Counted from the stretch's first letter, positions 22,286-33,254 are shown. The stretch is 64,000 nucleotides of DNA from Odobenus rosmarus divergens (GCF_000321225.1 NW_004451502.1:290775-354774); one strand, 5' to 3'. Numbers and translations: made by a program. The notes: generated by a model from the sequence alone, not told the origin.

Positions 22286-22925
22286 TATTGCTGTGGATTG
22301 AATTGTGTCCACCAAAAAAGATTATGTTGAAATCTTAACCCCTGGTACCTGAGAATGTGACCTCCTTTAGAAACAGGGATCTTTGGAGCTGTGATCTTAC
22401 CACAGTAAGGTCAGACTTGGGGGGTGAGGGGTGGCTAATCCAGTAGCACTAATGTCATCATAAGAAGAGAGGACAGACACACAGACACATGGGAATGCCA
22501 TGTGACCAGCCAGGCAGCTACAGGCTAAGACAGAGCAAGGATTGGGGCGCCTGGGTGCCTCAGATGGTTAAGCATCTGCCTTCAGCTCAGGTCGTGATCC
22601 CAGGGTCCTGGGATCGAGTCCCGCATCAGGGTCCCTGCTCCTTGGGAGCCTGCTTCTCCCTCTGCTTCTCTCTCTCTCTCCCTCTGTCTCTCATGAATAA
22701 ATAAATAAAATCTTTAAAAAAAAAAAAAAAAAGAAAGACAGAGCAAGGACTTCGGGCTACCACCAACAGCTCCAAAGAGGAAGGAAGGATTCCACCCAGA
22801 GTCTCAGAGGGAGCATGGCCTTGCCAACACCACACTTCTAGACTCCCACATGTGAGAGAATAAATTTCTCTTGTTTTAAGCCACCCTGTTTTTAGTATCT
22901 TGTTACAGCTGACCTAGGAAGCTAT
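22286..22925 (+). mobile_element. MLT1-type MaLR LTR, split by a SINE
   Basis: The left part has gtggattgaattgtgtccac, gttgaaatcttaacccctgg, tacctgagaatgtgacctcc and catcataagaagagaggaca. The right part has gagaataaatttctcttgtt ttaagccaccctgtttttag. This is the full order of an MLT1 LTR (ERVL-MaLR), with the AATAAA polyadenylation signal in sense. A CAN-SINE at 22543-22734 interrupts it and left a duplication, so the LTR is older. Confidence 0.88.
22543..22734 (+). mobile_element. CAN-SINE, young-looking, with target-site duplication
   Basis: Starts GGGGCGCCTGGGTGCCTCAG, with head GGGATCGAGTCCCGCATCAG, body GGAGCCTGCTTCTCCCTCTG, a (CT)n tract, CATGAATAAATAAATAAAAT and a long A tail. A perfect 15-bp repeat, aagacagagcaagga, flanks it at 22527-22541 and 22735-22749. 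The intact A tail and perfect duplication imply a recent insertion. Confidence 0.97.
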
Positions 22926-23985
22926 ACAAAGCTATACATGAAAATTAAGTTAAAGAAATTCAGATTATTGGACCCATCTTCCACGTAAAAGTTTTTGATT
23001 AATAACAGCTACTTTGAATACAAAAAAATAGGGTGGCATATTTGAGGGGAAAAAACATGTTAATTAAGTAAATCTTGAGGGTGATTTCTTAAACCTCATT
23101 TTTTTCCAACACAATATAAACAGTTGGTTTCCATGGAGGAGGCTATATGGGAATTCAAAACTGCAAATAACCAACCTGATTTTTTCTTTTGGTTTAATAA
23201 AGCATATTGGTCAATTTGATCAGTCTCCTTTTGAATGCAGGTTTTCATGCACTACCTTCCTAAAACCTGGAATAAACCTGAGTTTCACATGCTGATGTAT
23301 TTAGGCATTGCTTTCAGTTTTGTTTTGTCAGCCTTCTGGAAAACTTTAGTGTACAATATTTCTGATTTCATATGGGAACTAAAAATTCATTATGTAGAGA
23401 ATAGTAAGTAAATTTTTGGTTGGGGAAAGAATTGCTGGCACAAGTTTAATGACTGTGCCATGTTAGGCTGGCTCGCCTATGTTTTAATATATTAGCTAGA
23501 TGACTTTAAATATCAATATTCTGCAAATTTAAGATACTGAAACCCTTCTAAGAATCATTGTCCAACCTAACATGAGTGATACCAGCAATAAATAGAGAAT
23601 GCATAAGAACTAACAGGAATAAAACAGGAGTTGCTTGTTGACTAAGCATCTGGAGTTCTGTTATTTGTAGAAGATGATGTTACTTGTGGCTTTTAAACAA
23701 TTTAAACATTAAGCTTTAAACTGGAATGGGCTTGCTTTTTTCAGGGCTTTGATCCTTCTAGCTATTGTGAAATCTTCTTGACCTCTGAGAGGCACAGTGC
23801 AAAAAGAAATTGCCTAGAGAACATTCCTTAGCAAAGTAAACTCCACACAATTGAGCACGCTTGGGGGCTGAGGAAGAAATCGATATCTGTTGAATAATTA
23901 TGACCAGTATCACTGATTGATATGTCACTAAATGTAGAGACTGTCATTAGCAAAACACACAGATTTCTTCCCTCTAGTTCAGTCT
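22926..23985. other. Unassigned DNA
   Basis: No gene, SINE or L1 recognised over about a kilobase. Single-copy or very old repeat DNA. Confidence 0.45.
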
Positions 23986-23989
23986 CCAC

Positions 23990-24100
23990 AAGAACACGAG
24001 AGAAGAGTTACTCAATGCCATCTTTTGGATGAGAAAACCAAGGTTCGAGACTGTGTCTGAGTGCCTAACACAGAGTAGGAGTTCAAGAAATGTTTGTGGA
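23990..24100 (+). mobile_element. MIR/L2-like ancient repeat fragment
   Basis: gccatcttttggatgagaaa accaaggttcgaga resembles the MIR core (ccattttacagatgaggaaac). It is followed by gagtgcctaacacagagtag gagttcaagaaatgtttgtg, which resembles an L2 3' end. Diverged; the exact assignment is uncertain. Confidence 0.5.
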
Positions 24101-24200
24101 AGGAAGGAAGGAAATAAGGAAGAAAGGAAGCCAAAAAAAAGTTTAACAAAAGGAGGGGAGAAGGGCAATGGGAAAGGAAAGGAGGAAGGAAACAAGCTAA
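24098..24200. repeat. Purine-rich (GGAA)n-type tract
   Basis: One strand is almost all A and G: ggaaggaaggaaggaaataa, then aggagggg, ggaaaggaaaggaggaagg. It appears to have grown from the end of the L2-like fragment. The plus-strand frame at 24029-24343 reads through it and is an artefact of composition. Confidence 0.85.
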
Positions 24201-24620
24201 AAATCAAGTTCCAAGACTCAGAATTAGGTAACCATTCCAACAAATGTATTTTCTTTGGTATTGTTTCTGTATTTTTCTTTAAGATCTATCAATCTTTATA
24301 TTCACATGTGCTGAGAAAGAGATCCTCTCCTTCTCACAGGTAGCCGAGAGAATACTAAGCACAGAGAATAGATGTTAAGAACTTTGTGTGGCCTTATATG
24401 TTTTATTCCTATCTTTTGTAGCAATTTTACATCCAAAAATATTAGGTGGAAATAGGACAAGGAAAGTTACAGAAGAAATTACATAATACAAGTAAGAGAT
24501 CTAATACAAAGGATAATGTTTAAATGAAATTATTCTATTGCAAGATTCTTATATTTTACATGAAGTGATACAATATTAAATCTAAGTAGATTAGGATGAA
24601 TTAAAGAAGCATATTTTAAT
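24201..24620. other. Unassigned AT-rich DNA
   Basis: No repeat recognised with confidence. Possibly 5' continuation of the old L1 that follows, but the order is not clear. Confidence 0.35.
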
Positions 24621-24640
24621 CCCCAGAATAGCTATTTTTA

Positions 24641-24804
24641 AAAAATTTTATTTATTTATTTGAGAGAGAGAGAGTACAAGCAGGGGGAGCAGCAGAGGGA
24701 GAGGGAAAAGCAGACTCCTGCCTGATGCGGGACTCAATCCCAGGACCATGAGATCATGACCTGAGTTGAAGGCAGACGCTTAACTGACTGAGCCATCCAG
24801 GCAC
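24641..24804 (-). mobile_element. CAN-SINE with target-site duplication
   Basis: On the minus strand: GGGTGCCTGGATGGCTCAG start, tRNA-like head, body lacking the usual CTCAGCGGGGAG piece, CT-rich tract and an AAATAAATAAAATT tail. Direct repeats ccccagaatagctattttta / ccccagaataactaattttta (about 20 bases, one gap) lie at 24621-24640 and 24805-24825. Confidence 0.94.
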
Positions 24805-25092
24805 CCCCAGAATAACTAATTTTTAGTTATAAAAAATAAAGAACTATTGTGATAAATACATCAAATTACTTTTATTTACATTATATTAAAGGTATATGTA
24901 TTAAACACCCAAATTAAAAAGGAGACATTCTCCAAATGGTTAAAAAACCCAAATTCAACATTTTGTTTTATATAAGAGATGAACTTTAAATATAAATATA
25001 ATTTCAGTTGAAAGCAAAAGTATAGAAAGAGATATTATGGAGGTATTAAGCCTAAGAAAGCTGACATGCTATGTTAACATCAGACTTTCATA

Positions 25093-25213
25093 AGATAATA
25101 AATATATTATATTTATAATATATATTATAAATATAATATAAATGATAATAAATTATTTATTATATTATATTATATATTAAAAATAAAATATAAATAATAA
25201 TAAACTTTAATAT
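25093..25213. repeat. AT-only low-complexity insertion inside L1
   Basis: Almost pure A/T, rich in tataatatatattata-type palindromes, placed between two recognisable blocks of L1 ORF2 where consensus order has nothing comparable. It looks like a local expansion of simple sequence. Confidence 0.8.
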
Positions 25214-26230
25214 GAGGAATATGACTAAAGAGGGGCATTTCATAGAAGTAAAATGACCAGTCTAGACAGAAGACATAAAAACCCTGAAAGTGTTTGCACT
25301 GAAAAGTAGCTTCAAAACACATGAAGTTAAGTGGACAGAACTAAAGTGAGAAAGATCAAGAGAAATCCAAAATTACAGCTGAATTTAACATTGCTAATTT
25401 AACTGTTGTTAGAAACTGATAGGACAACTAGACCAAAATCAGTAGGTACACAAAGGATCTGAACGACATTACCCAATAAATGCCCTGATATGACTGGGAT
25501 TTGCAGAACACTACACCCAGGAACTGCAGAGCACACATTCTTGTCAAGGATATATGGTCCACTGTGTATATTCTCTGGTAAGGACAGCATTATATTACAT
25601 ACCCTGAAATTCACTCCCAGTAGCTAAACATCTAAACAACTTACTTCTGCATGAGCACTGATGGTTGAACAAAGAAATCAGAAGGAAAATTAGAAAATAC
25701 TTAAGATGGAACAACAAGGCAGGTTTAACACATCAGAGTTGATAGGATGCCACTAATGTGGTTAAAGAGTTGTTTTTGAAGAGTTATACTGTAAAACAAG
25801 AAAAGTTAAAAAGCAATGATCTTTTTTTTTTTTACCAAAACTCAAAGTACAGAGGAGGCAGCATATTACAGTACAAAGGCAGAAATCAGGGAAACAGAAC
25901 ATGATCATTAGAGAAAAGAATCAAAGCCAAAAGTGGATTTACTGAAGAAAAAAACAGTATTAAAACTGATAAACCTACAGAAAGGCTAAATTAAAAAGAG
26001 AGGGAAAACAAATTACCAATCTCAGGAATGAGAAAGGAGGTATCACTCAAGCTCCTTTGGTCTTAGAATAAGGAATATGATGAACTATGTGAAATAATTT
26101 GGCCACTAAGATGAAATAGGACAAATTCCTTTTAACATTAACGAAATGCTGAAATAGAAAATTGGAATAAGTTTTTTTTAAAGAAAAAGGTTGAATTATC
26201 AAAAACTTCCTCATAAAGAAAACAAGTTCA

Positions 26231-26424
26231 GGGGCACCTGGATGGCTCAGTAGGTTAAGCATCCAACTCTTGGCTTTGGCTCAGGTCGTGATCTCAGGGT
26301 CATGAGATCAAGCTCCATTTGTGGCACCGTGCTCAGCAGGGAGTCTGAGTTTCTCTCTCTCTCTCTCTCTCTCTCTCTTCCTCTGCCCCTCCCCCTGCTC
26401 ATGCACTCTCTCTCTCTCTCTCTC
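26231..26424 (+). mobile_element. CAN-SINE with long (CT)n tracts and no clear A tail
   Basis: Starts GGGGCACCTGGATGGCTCAG with head variant CATCCAACTCTTGGCTTTGG and CAAGCTCCATTTGTGGCACC. Two CT runs (about 26354-26379 and 26407-26424) flank CCTCTGCCCCTCCCCCTGCT. The usual AAATAAAATCTTT end is missing. Flanks give possible imperfect duplicates aacaagttcag / aaaaacgttcag. An older subfamily by its head. Confidence 0.9.
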
Positions 26425-27566
26425 CAAACAAAAACGTTCAGATAGTTTCACTGGTGAATTCTAACAAATAAGGAAAACATATTACCAGTTGTACATAAAC
26501 TTTCAGAATATACAGGAAAAGGAACACTTCCCAGCTGTTCTTATGTGCCTGGCATAATCTTGATACGAAAACATGAGAAGACATGAGAAGAAATTAAAAA
26601 TTTGGACCAAAACCTCTAAAAATATCAATTTAAACATTATTAAGAAAATATTAGCAACTAACATATAATACTATATAAAAGTGTAAAACTCATAACTACA
26701 AAGCAGAGCTTGAAAGAATGCAAAAAATGCAAGATTTGTTTAAAACTGAAAATTATCCAAGGTTAATCATCACACTAAAATAATAAAGGTGAAAAACACA
26801 TCTCAAATCAACTCGATAAATGTAGAATAAAATATCTGACACAATGCAATACCTATCAGCATTTTTTTTAAAGAAGATAATGGAAGGAAAGTATCTTAGA
26901 AAACTAGGAAGAAAAGGGAAATTTGAGGCCCAACAGAGGGAGACAAAGAAGAACTACAGCTAACAAATACTTCCTGGTGATATACTGAATGTGCCCCCAC
27001 TAATGTCTGAACTAAGGTAGGATGTTAGTATTCAGCAATTCTGTCCAACGTTGTACTAGAAGTTCTATATAGTATAAATGAGTAAGAAAAAGAAATTAAT
27101 AGCTTAAAAGTTTGGATAGGAAGAAGTAACATTTCACTGTTTACAAATGACACAACTGGTTGTGCAAAAAGGACTATACAAAACAACTATTTGAATCAAC
27201 AAATAAATTTAGCACATCACAGGGGAAAAATTATATTTGTAATTACCAGCAACAAATAATTGAAAAATAAAATTTAAAATTCCATTTAAAATTATTTCAA
27301 AAACATAATATAAAATTAACAAGACATGTGCAAGATCACTATACCATGAACTACAAATCATTATCAAAATAAAATTTAAAAAATACATTAATGGAAAGAT
27401 ATACCGTGTGTTGGGTTGAAATACTCAATATTGTTAAAATGTCTACTATCCCCTAATCGATTTATAGATTCAAAATTTCAGTCATAATCACAGAAGGTTT
27501 TATAACAGAAACAAACTGAAAAATTTATATGGAAATCCAAAAAACTTAGACTTAATTTTGATAATT

Positions 27567-27754
27567 TTTTAAACATTTTTATTTATTTGAGAGAGTGAGA
27601 GACAGAGAGAGAAGGAGTGGGGGGGGACGGGGAGCAGAGGGCAAGGGAGAAGCAGAGTCCCCGCTGAGCAGGGAGCCCGATGCAGGACTCGATCCCGGGA
27701 CTCCAGGATCATGACCTGAGCTGAAGGCAGACACTTAACCAACTGAGCCACCCA
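27567..27754 (-). mobile_element. CAN-SINE in old L1, head slightly clipped
   Basis: On the minus strand it begins CCTGGGTGGCTCAGTTGG (the first bases, normally GGGGCG, are lost) and carries GGATCGAGTCCTGCATCGGG, the CTGCTTCTCCCTTG body and a TAAATAAAAATG tail. The old L1 continues directly after it at accatgtgatattggc. No clean target-site duplication, perhaps due to a small deletion at the head side. Confidence 0.93.
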
Positions 27755-28022
27755 GGACCATGTGATATTGGCATAAGATGACTGAAATCAACTAATTAAA
27801 CAAAATAAAGATTCTGAAAGACCCACACATGTGGAAGTCTGATTCTTAGCAAAGGCATTAAATCCACTGATTTATAAAAAAAATTATTTTCCATAAATGA
27901 TGCTGAAATAACTGGATATGCATACGTCAAAAGAAAACCATCACCCCATCACACACCATACAAAAAAGTAATTTGAGATGGGTTGTAGATTTAAGTAAAT
28001 ATGTCAAAACTAAAATACTTCT

Positions 28023-28209
28023 TTTTCAAAAGATTTATTTATTTTAGAGAGAGAGCAGGGAGAATGGCAGAGGGAGAGAGAGAATCTCAAGCAGACTCCC
28101 TGCTGAGCACAGAGCCTGATGTGGGGCTCAACCCCAGGGCCCCGAGATCATGACCCTAGCCAAAATCAAGAGTCAGACGCTTAACTGACCGAGCCACCCA
28201 GGCACCCCG
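28023..28209 (-). mobile_element. CAN-SINE in old L1, with perfect target-site duplication
   Basis: On the minus strand: GGGGTGCCTGGGTGGCTCGG start, head variant GTCTGACTCTTGATTTTGGC, CCCACATCAGGCTCTGTGC, CT-rich body, AAATAAATAAATC tail. The 17-bp repeat aaaactaaaatacttct is perfect at 28006-28022 and 28210-28226. The subfamily resembles the SINE at 9773. Confidence 0.96.
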
Positions 28210-29404
28210 AAAACTAAAATACTTCTAAAGGAAAATATAGGAGAACATTTTTGCTACCTTGGGTTGACAAATGTTTATCAGAAAGGACATAGAAACCAGT
28301 GGTAAGAAAATTGATAAAACAGACTTTGTCAAAATGAAAAGCTTCTTCTCATCAATAAGACGTTGATAACAGATCAGGGAAAGACCTGGAGAGAATACTG
28401 AATAGTCACATCTCATGAAAGACTTAAATCTAGAACATAATTTCTCCTACTTGGGAAAAAATAGCTCAGTAAATAAATGGACAAAGGGCTTGCACAAAAA
28501 GAAGATAGGAAAATGGCCAGTGACACATAAAAAAAGTGGCTCAATATTTCTGGTTTTCAGGGAAATTAAAATTAAATTAATTATAATGAGATACCACTGT
28601 ACAATAGAATGACTAAAATTAGGATTCACAAAATTGCTGGTGGTAATGTAAAATTATACAATTCCTTCAGGAAAATAAAGTTTCTTTTAAAGGTAAATAT
28701 TTGTCTCCTTATGGCCCAACAATTACATTCCTAAATATCTGCGTAGGGAAATAAAAATTTGTTCATTAAATCATATAATATTCACGGCATCTTATTTCAC
28801 AATAGCTAACAAACATAAATGTCCGTTGAAAGGGGAATGAGTAAACAGTGGTGTATTCACCTCATGACAAACTATTTAGGAACAAAGAAAATGAAGTACC
28901 GCTACACATCAATGAGTCTGAGTTATTACGCAGAGAGGAAAGAGTTGGACACCAAAGAGTACATATGATCCCATTTACATAACATTCTAATCTAGGAAAA
29001 ACTAACCTATGAAGAAAAAATCAGAGTGGTTGCTTTTAGGGAGGACTGAATCATAAAGGACACAAGGGATCTTTATCCCTTATGAAATATTCTGTATCTT
29101 GATAGGCATGTGGGCTACAGAGGTCTTAATTCACCTCTAAAACTCCAAAACTACTCTAAAAACACACTGAATTATAAATTTAAGATTTGTACATTTCACT
29201 CTATGCCACTTTTACCTCAAAAGGGAGCTGTAAACAAATAGTGACCTTTATAAATAAGTTTGCTTTTTATAGTGATAAAGGGGTAGGAAAGCTCAAACTA
29301 AGGTCTGTTTCTTCCACACTTCAGCAAATGAATAAATACATTGAGAATAATGGAAGCCAGTTTTCTCACTATTGAGGAGGGACACATACAGAAATGACAG
29401 CAGC

Positions 29405-29490
29405 TGGAAAGTACTCGGTCTTACTGAGCCGGAGGTGGTAAGAGATTATGGAAAGTACACACTTATTGAGCCGGAGGTAGTAAGAGATTA
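29405..29490. repeat. Tandem duplication of a 42-44 bp unit
   Basis: Two adjacent copies begin tggaaagtac and end gtaagagatta: 29405-29448 and 29449-29490. Both share the core gagccggaggt(g/a)gtaagagatta and differ at a few positions in the middle. It lies just downstream of the old L1. Confidence 0.9.
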
Positions 29491-29499
29491 GAGATGCAT

Positions 29500-30510
29500 A
29501 CGAAGACAAGTGTAGATACATGCTTACATGCGTGTGCATATGCATACATGTGCACTCTCTCGTATGAAAAGGCGTGGAGGCAATGGCATACCCACAGTAA
29601 TGAGCACACTTAGGACCTAGGTCTTCTTTCGCACATACCATTCAACACACAAAGGAACCAAGGCTTTTTATAGAAATGCTTGAATCCAGGGCTGGGGAAG
29701 GAAAAGTTCAAGATGAATCTGAAAACATTCAAAGAATCAGAGACATGGCAAGATGGTACTGGAGCCTTCTTGAAAGGACTTCCACTGGCCAAATCTGGGA
29801 TAATTTTAGTAATAACATAAGTAATGAGAATCACAGATTATGTAGAGGCCAAGGGGAGGTTTCACTTTGGCATGAACATTATTTTGAGTTCAAAGTAATC
29901 AAAACCCAGCAAATGCAGGAAGGGTCTTTCTGGTCCTCAACTGCCTTTAACTTATGTTGGAAAGAAGAGTCCGTACCAGGAAGAGAGCTATTAACAGAGA
30001 CATCCCTTTACCCAAAAAACTCATCCACATAATAGGGCAAACTTTGCTTTTCAAAACGTCTTCCACTTTCCTGCTGATGGCCTTCCCCTCCATTGTGTCC
30101 TCAGATCCTACCCCAGTCCTGAGCTCATATAGGCTTCATGCTGCCTCACTGTCTTTGGAATATTCCATGTCTGTGTGGATCTCCTGTATGCATGCCTGGT
30201 AAACACGATCTTCTCCTTTTAATCAGTCTCACGTTAATTTGATTCTAAGTCCAGCTAGAAGGACCATAGGACAGAGGAAGATCTCCCTCCTCAACACATC
30301 TTTCCACATATTGCTAGTATGGAGACACGGCCATAACTAAGTGATAAAACTAACGTGGCCAATATCAGGATGAACTAGCATCATGTGCCTCCTTGTGTGA
30401 TGCCCTGGGAAGAACAGGGCATCTACTCAGTGGTGCCTCTGCCCTAATATAAAGCTAATTCTGAGGAAATCTTAGACAACCCCAAATCTGGGAATATTCT
30501 TCTCAAAAAT
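29500..30510. other. Unassigned DNA, possible old LTR
   Basis: No firm repeat call. The end near 30215-30280 (ttttaatcagtctcacgtta, then atttgattctaagtccagct agaaggacc) has the look of a class I retroviral LTR end, but no start, duplication or polyadenylation site could be paired with it. Frames at 29676-30202 carry no known domain. Confidence 0.3.
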
Positions 30511-30519
30511 TAAACCCAA

Positions 30520-31012
30520 AAAACAAAAACCCAACAGTCTTCAAAAAAGTTAAGATCAAGGAACAAAAACAAAGTTAAAAAACTGTTCCAGGTAGAAAAG
30601 GGCTTAAGGAACATACAATTAACTCTTAAAGGTGATTGTTAACTAGATCTTGGACCAGGCAAAAACATCAAGCTATAAATATTATTGTGATAATCAATAA
30701 AATGTGTATATGGAATGTCGTCTCCACAATGTGTAAATGTTGTATTTCCTAATTTTGATAACTCATCTTTGGTTTTATGAGGGTAGTTTTTTGATCTTAG
30801 GAAAGAGACAGGAAAGTACATAAGGGTAGTATGGACCAGGATGTCTCCAACATACTCTGTAATAGTTTAAAAAGTTCATATATATAAACATATGAATGAG
30901 AAATAAACAGCCAAATGTAAACAGTTGGTAAATCTGGGCAGGTGTATTGGAGTTCCTTGTTTGATTTGTGCAACTTCTCTGCAATTTTGAAATATCAAAG
31001 TGAAAAGAAACA
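30520..31012 (+). mobile_element. LINE-1 3' end fragment (L1ME type)
   Basis: tgttgtatttcctaattttg, ataactcatctttggtttta, cagttggtaaatctgggcag, gttccttgtttgatttgtgc, aacttctctgcaattttgaa atatcaaa follows a known old L1 3' UTR end. Diverged but in order over nearly 500 bases. Confidence 0.7.
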
Positions 31013-31837
31013 ACAAAAGAAAGGAAATTTAGAAGAATTCTACGTAGGTGGGTTGGTAAGTTGAAAGCTACATCTGGTTGACAGATGGGGCCCCAGTCAG
31101 GAGAGTGAATTTTTAGGGAAGGGCTGTCTTTTTCAGGAGCAGTAACTTCTGTGTGATACAACCAGAACAACTTACAATTCAAGGGGACCCACTTAAGGAC
31201 CCCAAAACCACGTGGAAGCTATGCCCCTGCTATATCTACACATTGGCTTTCACTGCAAACCCAGCTGACTATCCCACAGCCTACTTTCCCAAAATAGCAG
31301 GTCATTTGCAAGCCTTAACCCCATCATTGCCCCCAGGTTCTCCATATCTCCGTGTCTTCATGCTCAAGATACTCCTATGGCCATCAACCACCGTGAGCTT
31401 CTTCCTGCCTCAGAAGCAAAGCAGTTCCCTTTTCCAAATTCAACTTCTTTCTTTCCAAAACAACCTTTTATCCAACCGTTGAGATCATTCAGTCTGGCCT
31501 CCTACACAAGGATCTCACTCGATCACACTGTCAAGGAGCTCCTGATCTTCCTGTTTCCGTTTACATCTTTATTGAATCTTTAATCTATATTAATCTATTT
31601 TCCATATGTTTACATATATGTACAGATATGTGTATATAGTTATTTCCTTGCCTTATATGCATACAGAGTATCTACACGTGTACTATATATACACACACAT
31701 ACATACACCTATATATGTTGTTTCCTTACCATAAAAAATAACCAATACACAAACCAAAAATTCCCCTGAACGTGCTGTCTCTTTAATCTTCTTTTGTACC
31801 TCCTCCTTTAGGCACTGTAACCTCGCTACCTCCAACA
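31013..31837. other. Unassigned DNA
   Basis: Pyrimidine-leaning sequence (31180-31560) with overlapping chance frames, then AT/CA-rich words (31580-31740). No family recognised. Confidence 0.4.
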
Positions 31838-32185
31838 CTGCTGGGGGTTTTTAAAGTCTTTATTTTTTAGAGCAGTTTTAGGTTTACAACAATACTCAGA
31901 GGGAGGTGCGGAGACTTCCCATGTACCCGATGCCCCTCCACACACACAGCTTCCTTCATTATCAACATCACTTACCAGATGGCCTTTTTTGTTTTTCTTT
32001 ACTAAGGGTGAACCTCCATTGACACATCACACTCGCCCAAAGTCACTGGTGTAACTTAGGGTTCACTCTTGGTGGGCATTTTGTGAGTCTGGACAAAAGT
32101 ATAATGACATATCCATCATTATAATAGAAAGAGTATTTTCACTGTCCTACTAATCCTCTATGCTCTGTGTATTCATCTCTCAATT
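31838..32185 (-). mobile_element. LINE-1 3' UTR fragment, antisense
   Basis: gagcagttttaggtttacaa, tcagagggaggtgcggagac, ttattatcaacatcacttac, ccattgacacatcacactcg, cttagggttcactcttggtg, agagtattttcactgtccta: antisense L1M 3' UTR order, like the copy at 21488 but ending earlier. Confidence 0.85.
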
Positions 32186-32189
32186 TTTG

Positions 32190-32445
32190 AGTGATTGTGT
32201 TTACTATGTACCAGGATGTCCATGTGGGTAAAATGTTCTAAGAAAAGGTCATTGATTCAATAGTCACCATACACCTCAGACTTCAATGCTGCTATTAACC
32301 TTATTATACAGAGAGGGAAAATAGAAAAATCAAAGAAATTAACTAACTTATCCAACGTCATGGGGCTTCTTAGTGGGAGAGTGGGTTTGGGACCTGGGAG
32401 TCTGACTCCAATGTCCGTCCTAGTCAGTATATTATGTTCTACAAT
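32190..32445 (+). mobile_element. MIR SINE
   Basis: gtgtttactatgtaccagga, aaaatgttctaag, ctattaaccttattatacag, aactaacttatccaacgtca, gagtgggtttgggacctggg agtctgactccaatgtcc: the MIR order from the tRNA-related part to the 3' end (ttactatgtgccaggcac ... gcagtctgactccagagtcc). Confidence 0.85.
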
Positions 32446-32574
32446 CCTAGATTCTTTCACCGCTTGCAGCATGATTCCCTCCCCACGTCCTTCATGCAGA
32501 ACTGGACAGAGTCTCAAGTCAGCCGCCACTCTCCTCAGTGTCTCTGGGGCTTGGTGTTGCTCAGAAAGAGTAGA

Positions 32575-32770
32575 ACACTGGCTGGAAAGCTCAGCTGCTG
32601 GAGCAGGAAAGAAATGAGCTTGAATCCCAGCTCCCCTACTTCTTAGGTTGTGTGATTTCAACACTGACCCCTCTAAGTCAGGTTCTTTATCTGAGTTAAA
32701 TGGGGGTACCAACAGACTCTACCTCCTGTGCTTTCCCTTAAGAGTGAAATCAAATGTGGTCCTGCATAGT
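32575..32770 (-). mobile_element. MIR SINE, antisense
   Basis: gagcttgaatcccagctccc, ctacttcttaggttgtgtga, ggttctttatctgagttaaa tgggggtacc, cttaagagtgaaatcaaatg is antisense MIR (ttcaaatcccagctctgcca ... agctgtgtgacc ... ctcatctgtaaaatggggat). It faces the MIR that ends about 130 bases upstream. Confidence 0.85.
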
Positions 32771-33250
32771 CAGCCCCATGCTTACCACTTCTGTGTGCCA
32801 CACTTACGTTCCAACAAATGGTGGCAAAGGTACAAACTAAATACAAGACAGCCTCATAGGACTGAGAAAAGAGACCAGTGCACACTTTTGTTAATTTAAC
32901 TTACTTCGACAGAAGAATATTTTCAGCAGCAGATAGGGACAAAGGGAAATGAGTTAAAGGGCAGGCGGACAAGAGGTCTAAAAACAATGCCTTAGAGAAT
33001 AATTGTGGTAACTAAGAACACTGTCCATGGAGAAGAGGCTTGGGAGAGTCTCGAATATCTGAAGACCGTTACATGGAAGATGAAGCAGACTGCTCTGTGT
33101 AATCCCAGAGGAGGAAAAAAATGACCAAAGGACAGAACTTTCAAGGAGGCAAATGGTGATTCAATACAAGTAAGAACTAAAAATTGTCAACTGCTGGTTG
33201 CTTCCATGAGAATCCCTGGACTGAGCTGGAAGACACAGGTAGGAAACGGA
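32771..33250. other. Unassigned DNA
   Basis: No gene or repeat recognised. Confidence 0.4.
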
Positions 33251-33254
33251 GGTT

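Larger units (their letters stand above)
24890..28700 (+). pseudogene. LINE-1 ORF2 remnant, heavily decayed
   Basis: This is the coding part of the old L1 above, spanning remnants of endonuclease, reverse transcriptase and the C-terminal region. No open stretch retains a full motif block; frames are broken by frequent stops, indels, SINE insertions and an AT-rich expansion at 25093-25213. It cannot make a functional enzyme. The DNA similarity is clearer than any translation. Confidence 0.75.
24890..29225 (+). mobile_element. Old LINE-1 (ORF2 to 3' UTR), decayed and interrupted by three SINEs
   Basis: Collinear L1 order: tataagagatgaactttaaa (24970), agctgacatgctatgttaac (endonuclease region), caaggatatatggtccactg (25550), gagggaaaacaaattaccaa (26000), gatagtttcactggtgaatt (26440), RT region 26800-27200, accatgtgatattggcataa (27752), agatgactg..., atgagataccactgtacaat (28588), caatagctaacaaacataaa (28801) and an end at gccacttttacctcaaaa. 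SINEs at 26231, 27567 and 28023 are nested in it, and a fourth lies just upstream at 24641. Many stops make it a fossil. No direct repeats found. Confidence 0.88.

Noticed and set aside
29405..29490. CRISPR-like repeat
   Set aside because: Only two adjacent copies with no spacer, in mammalian DNA.
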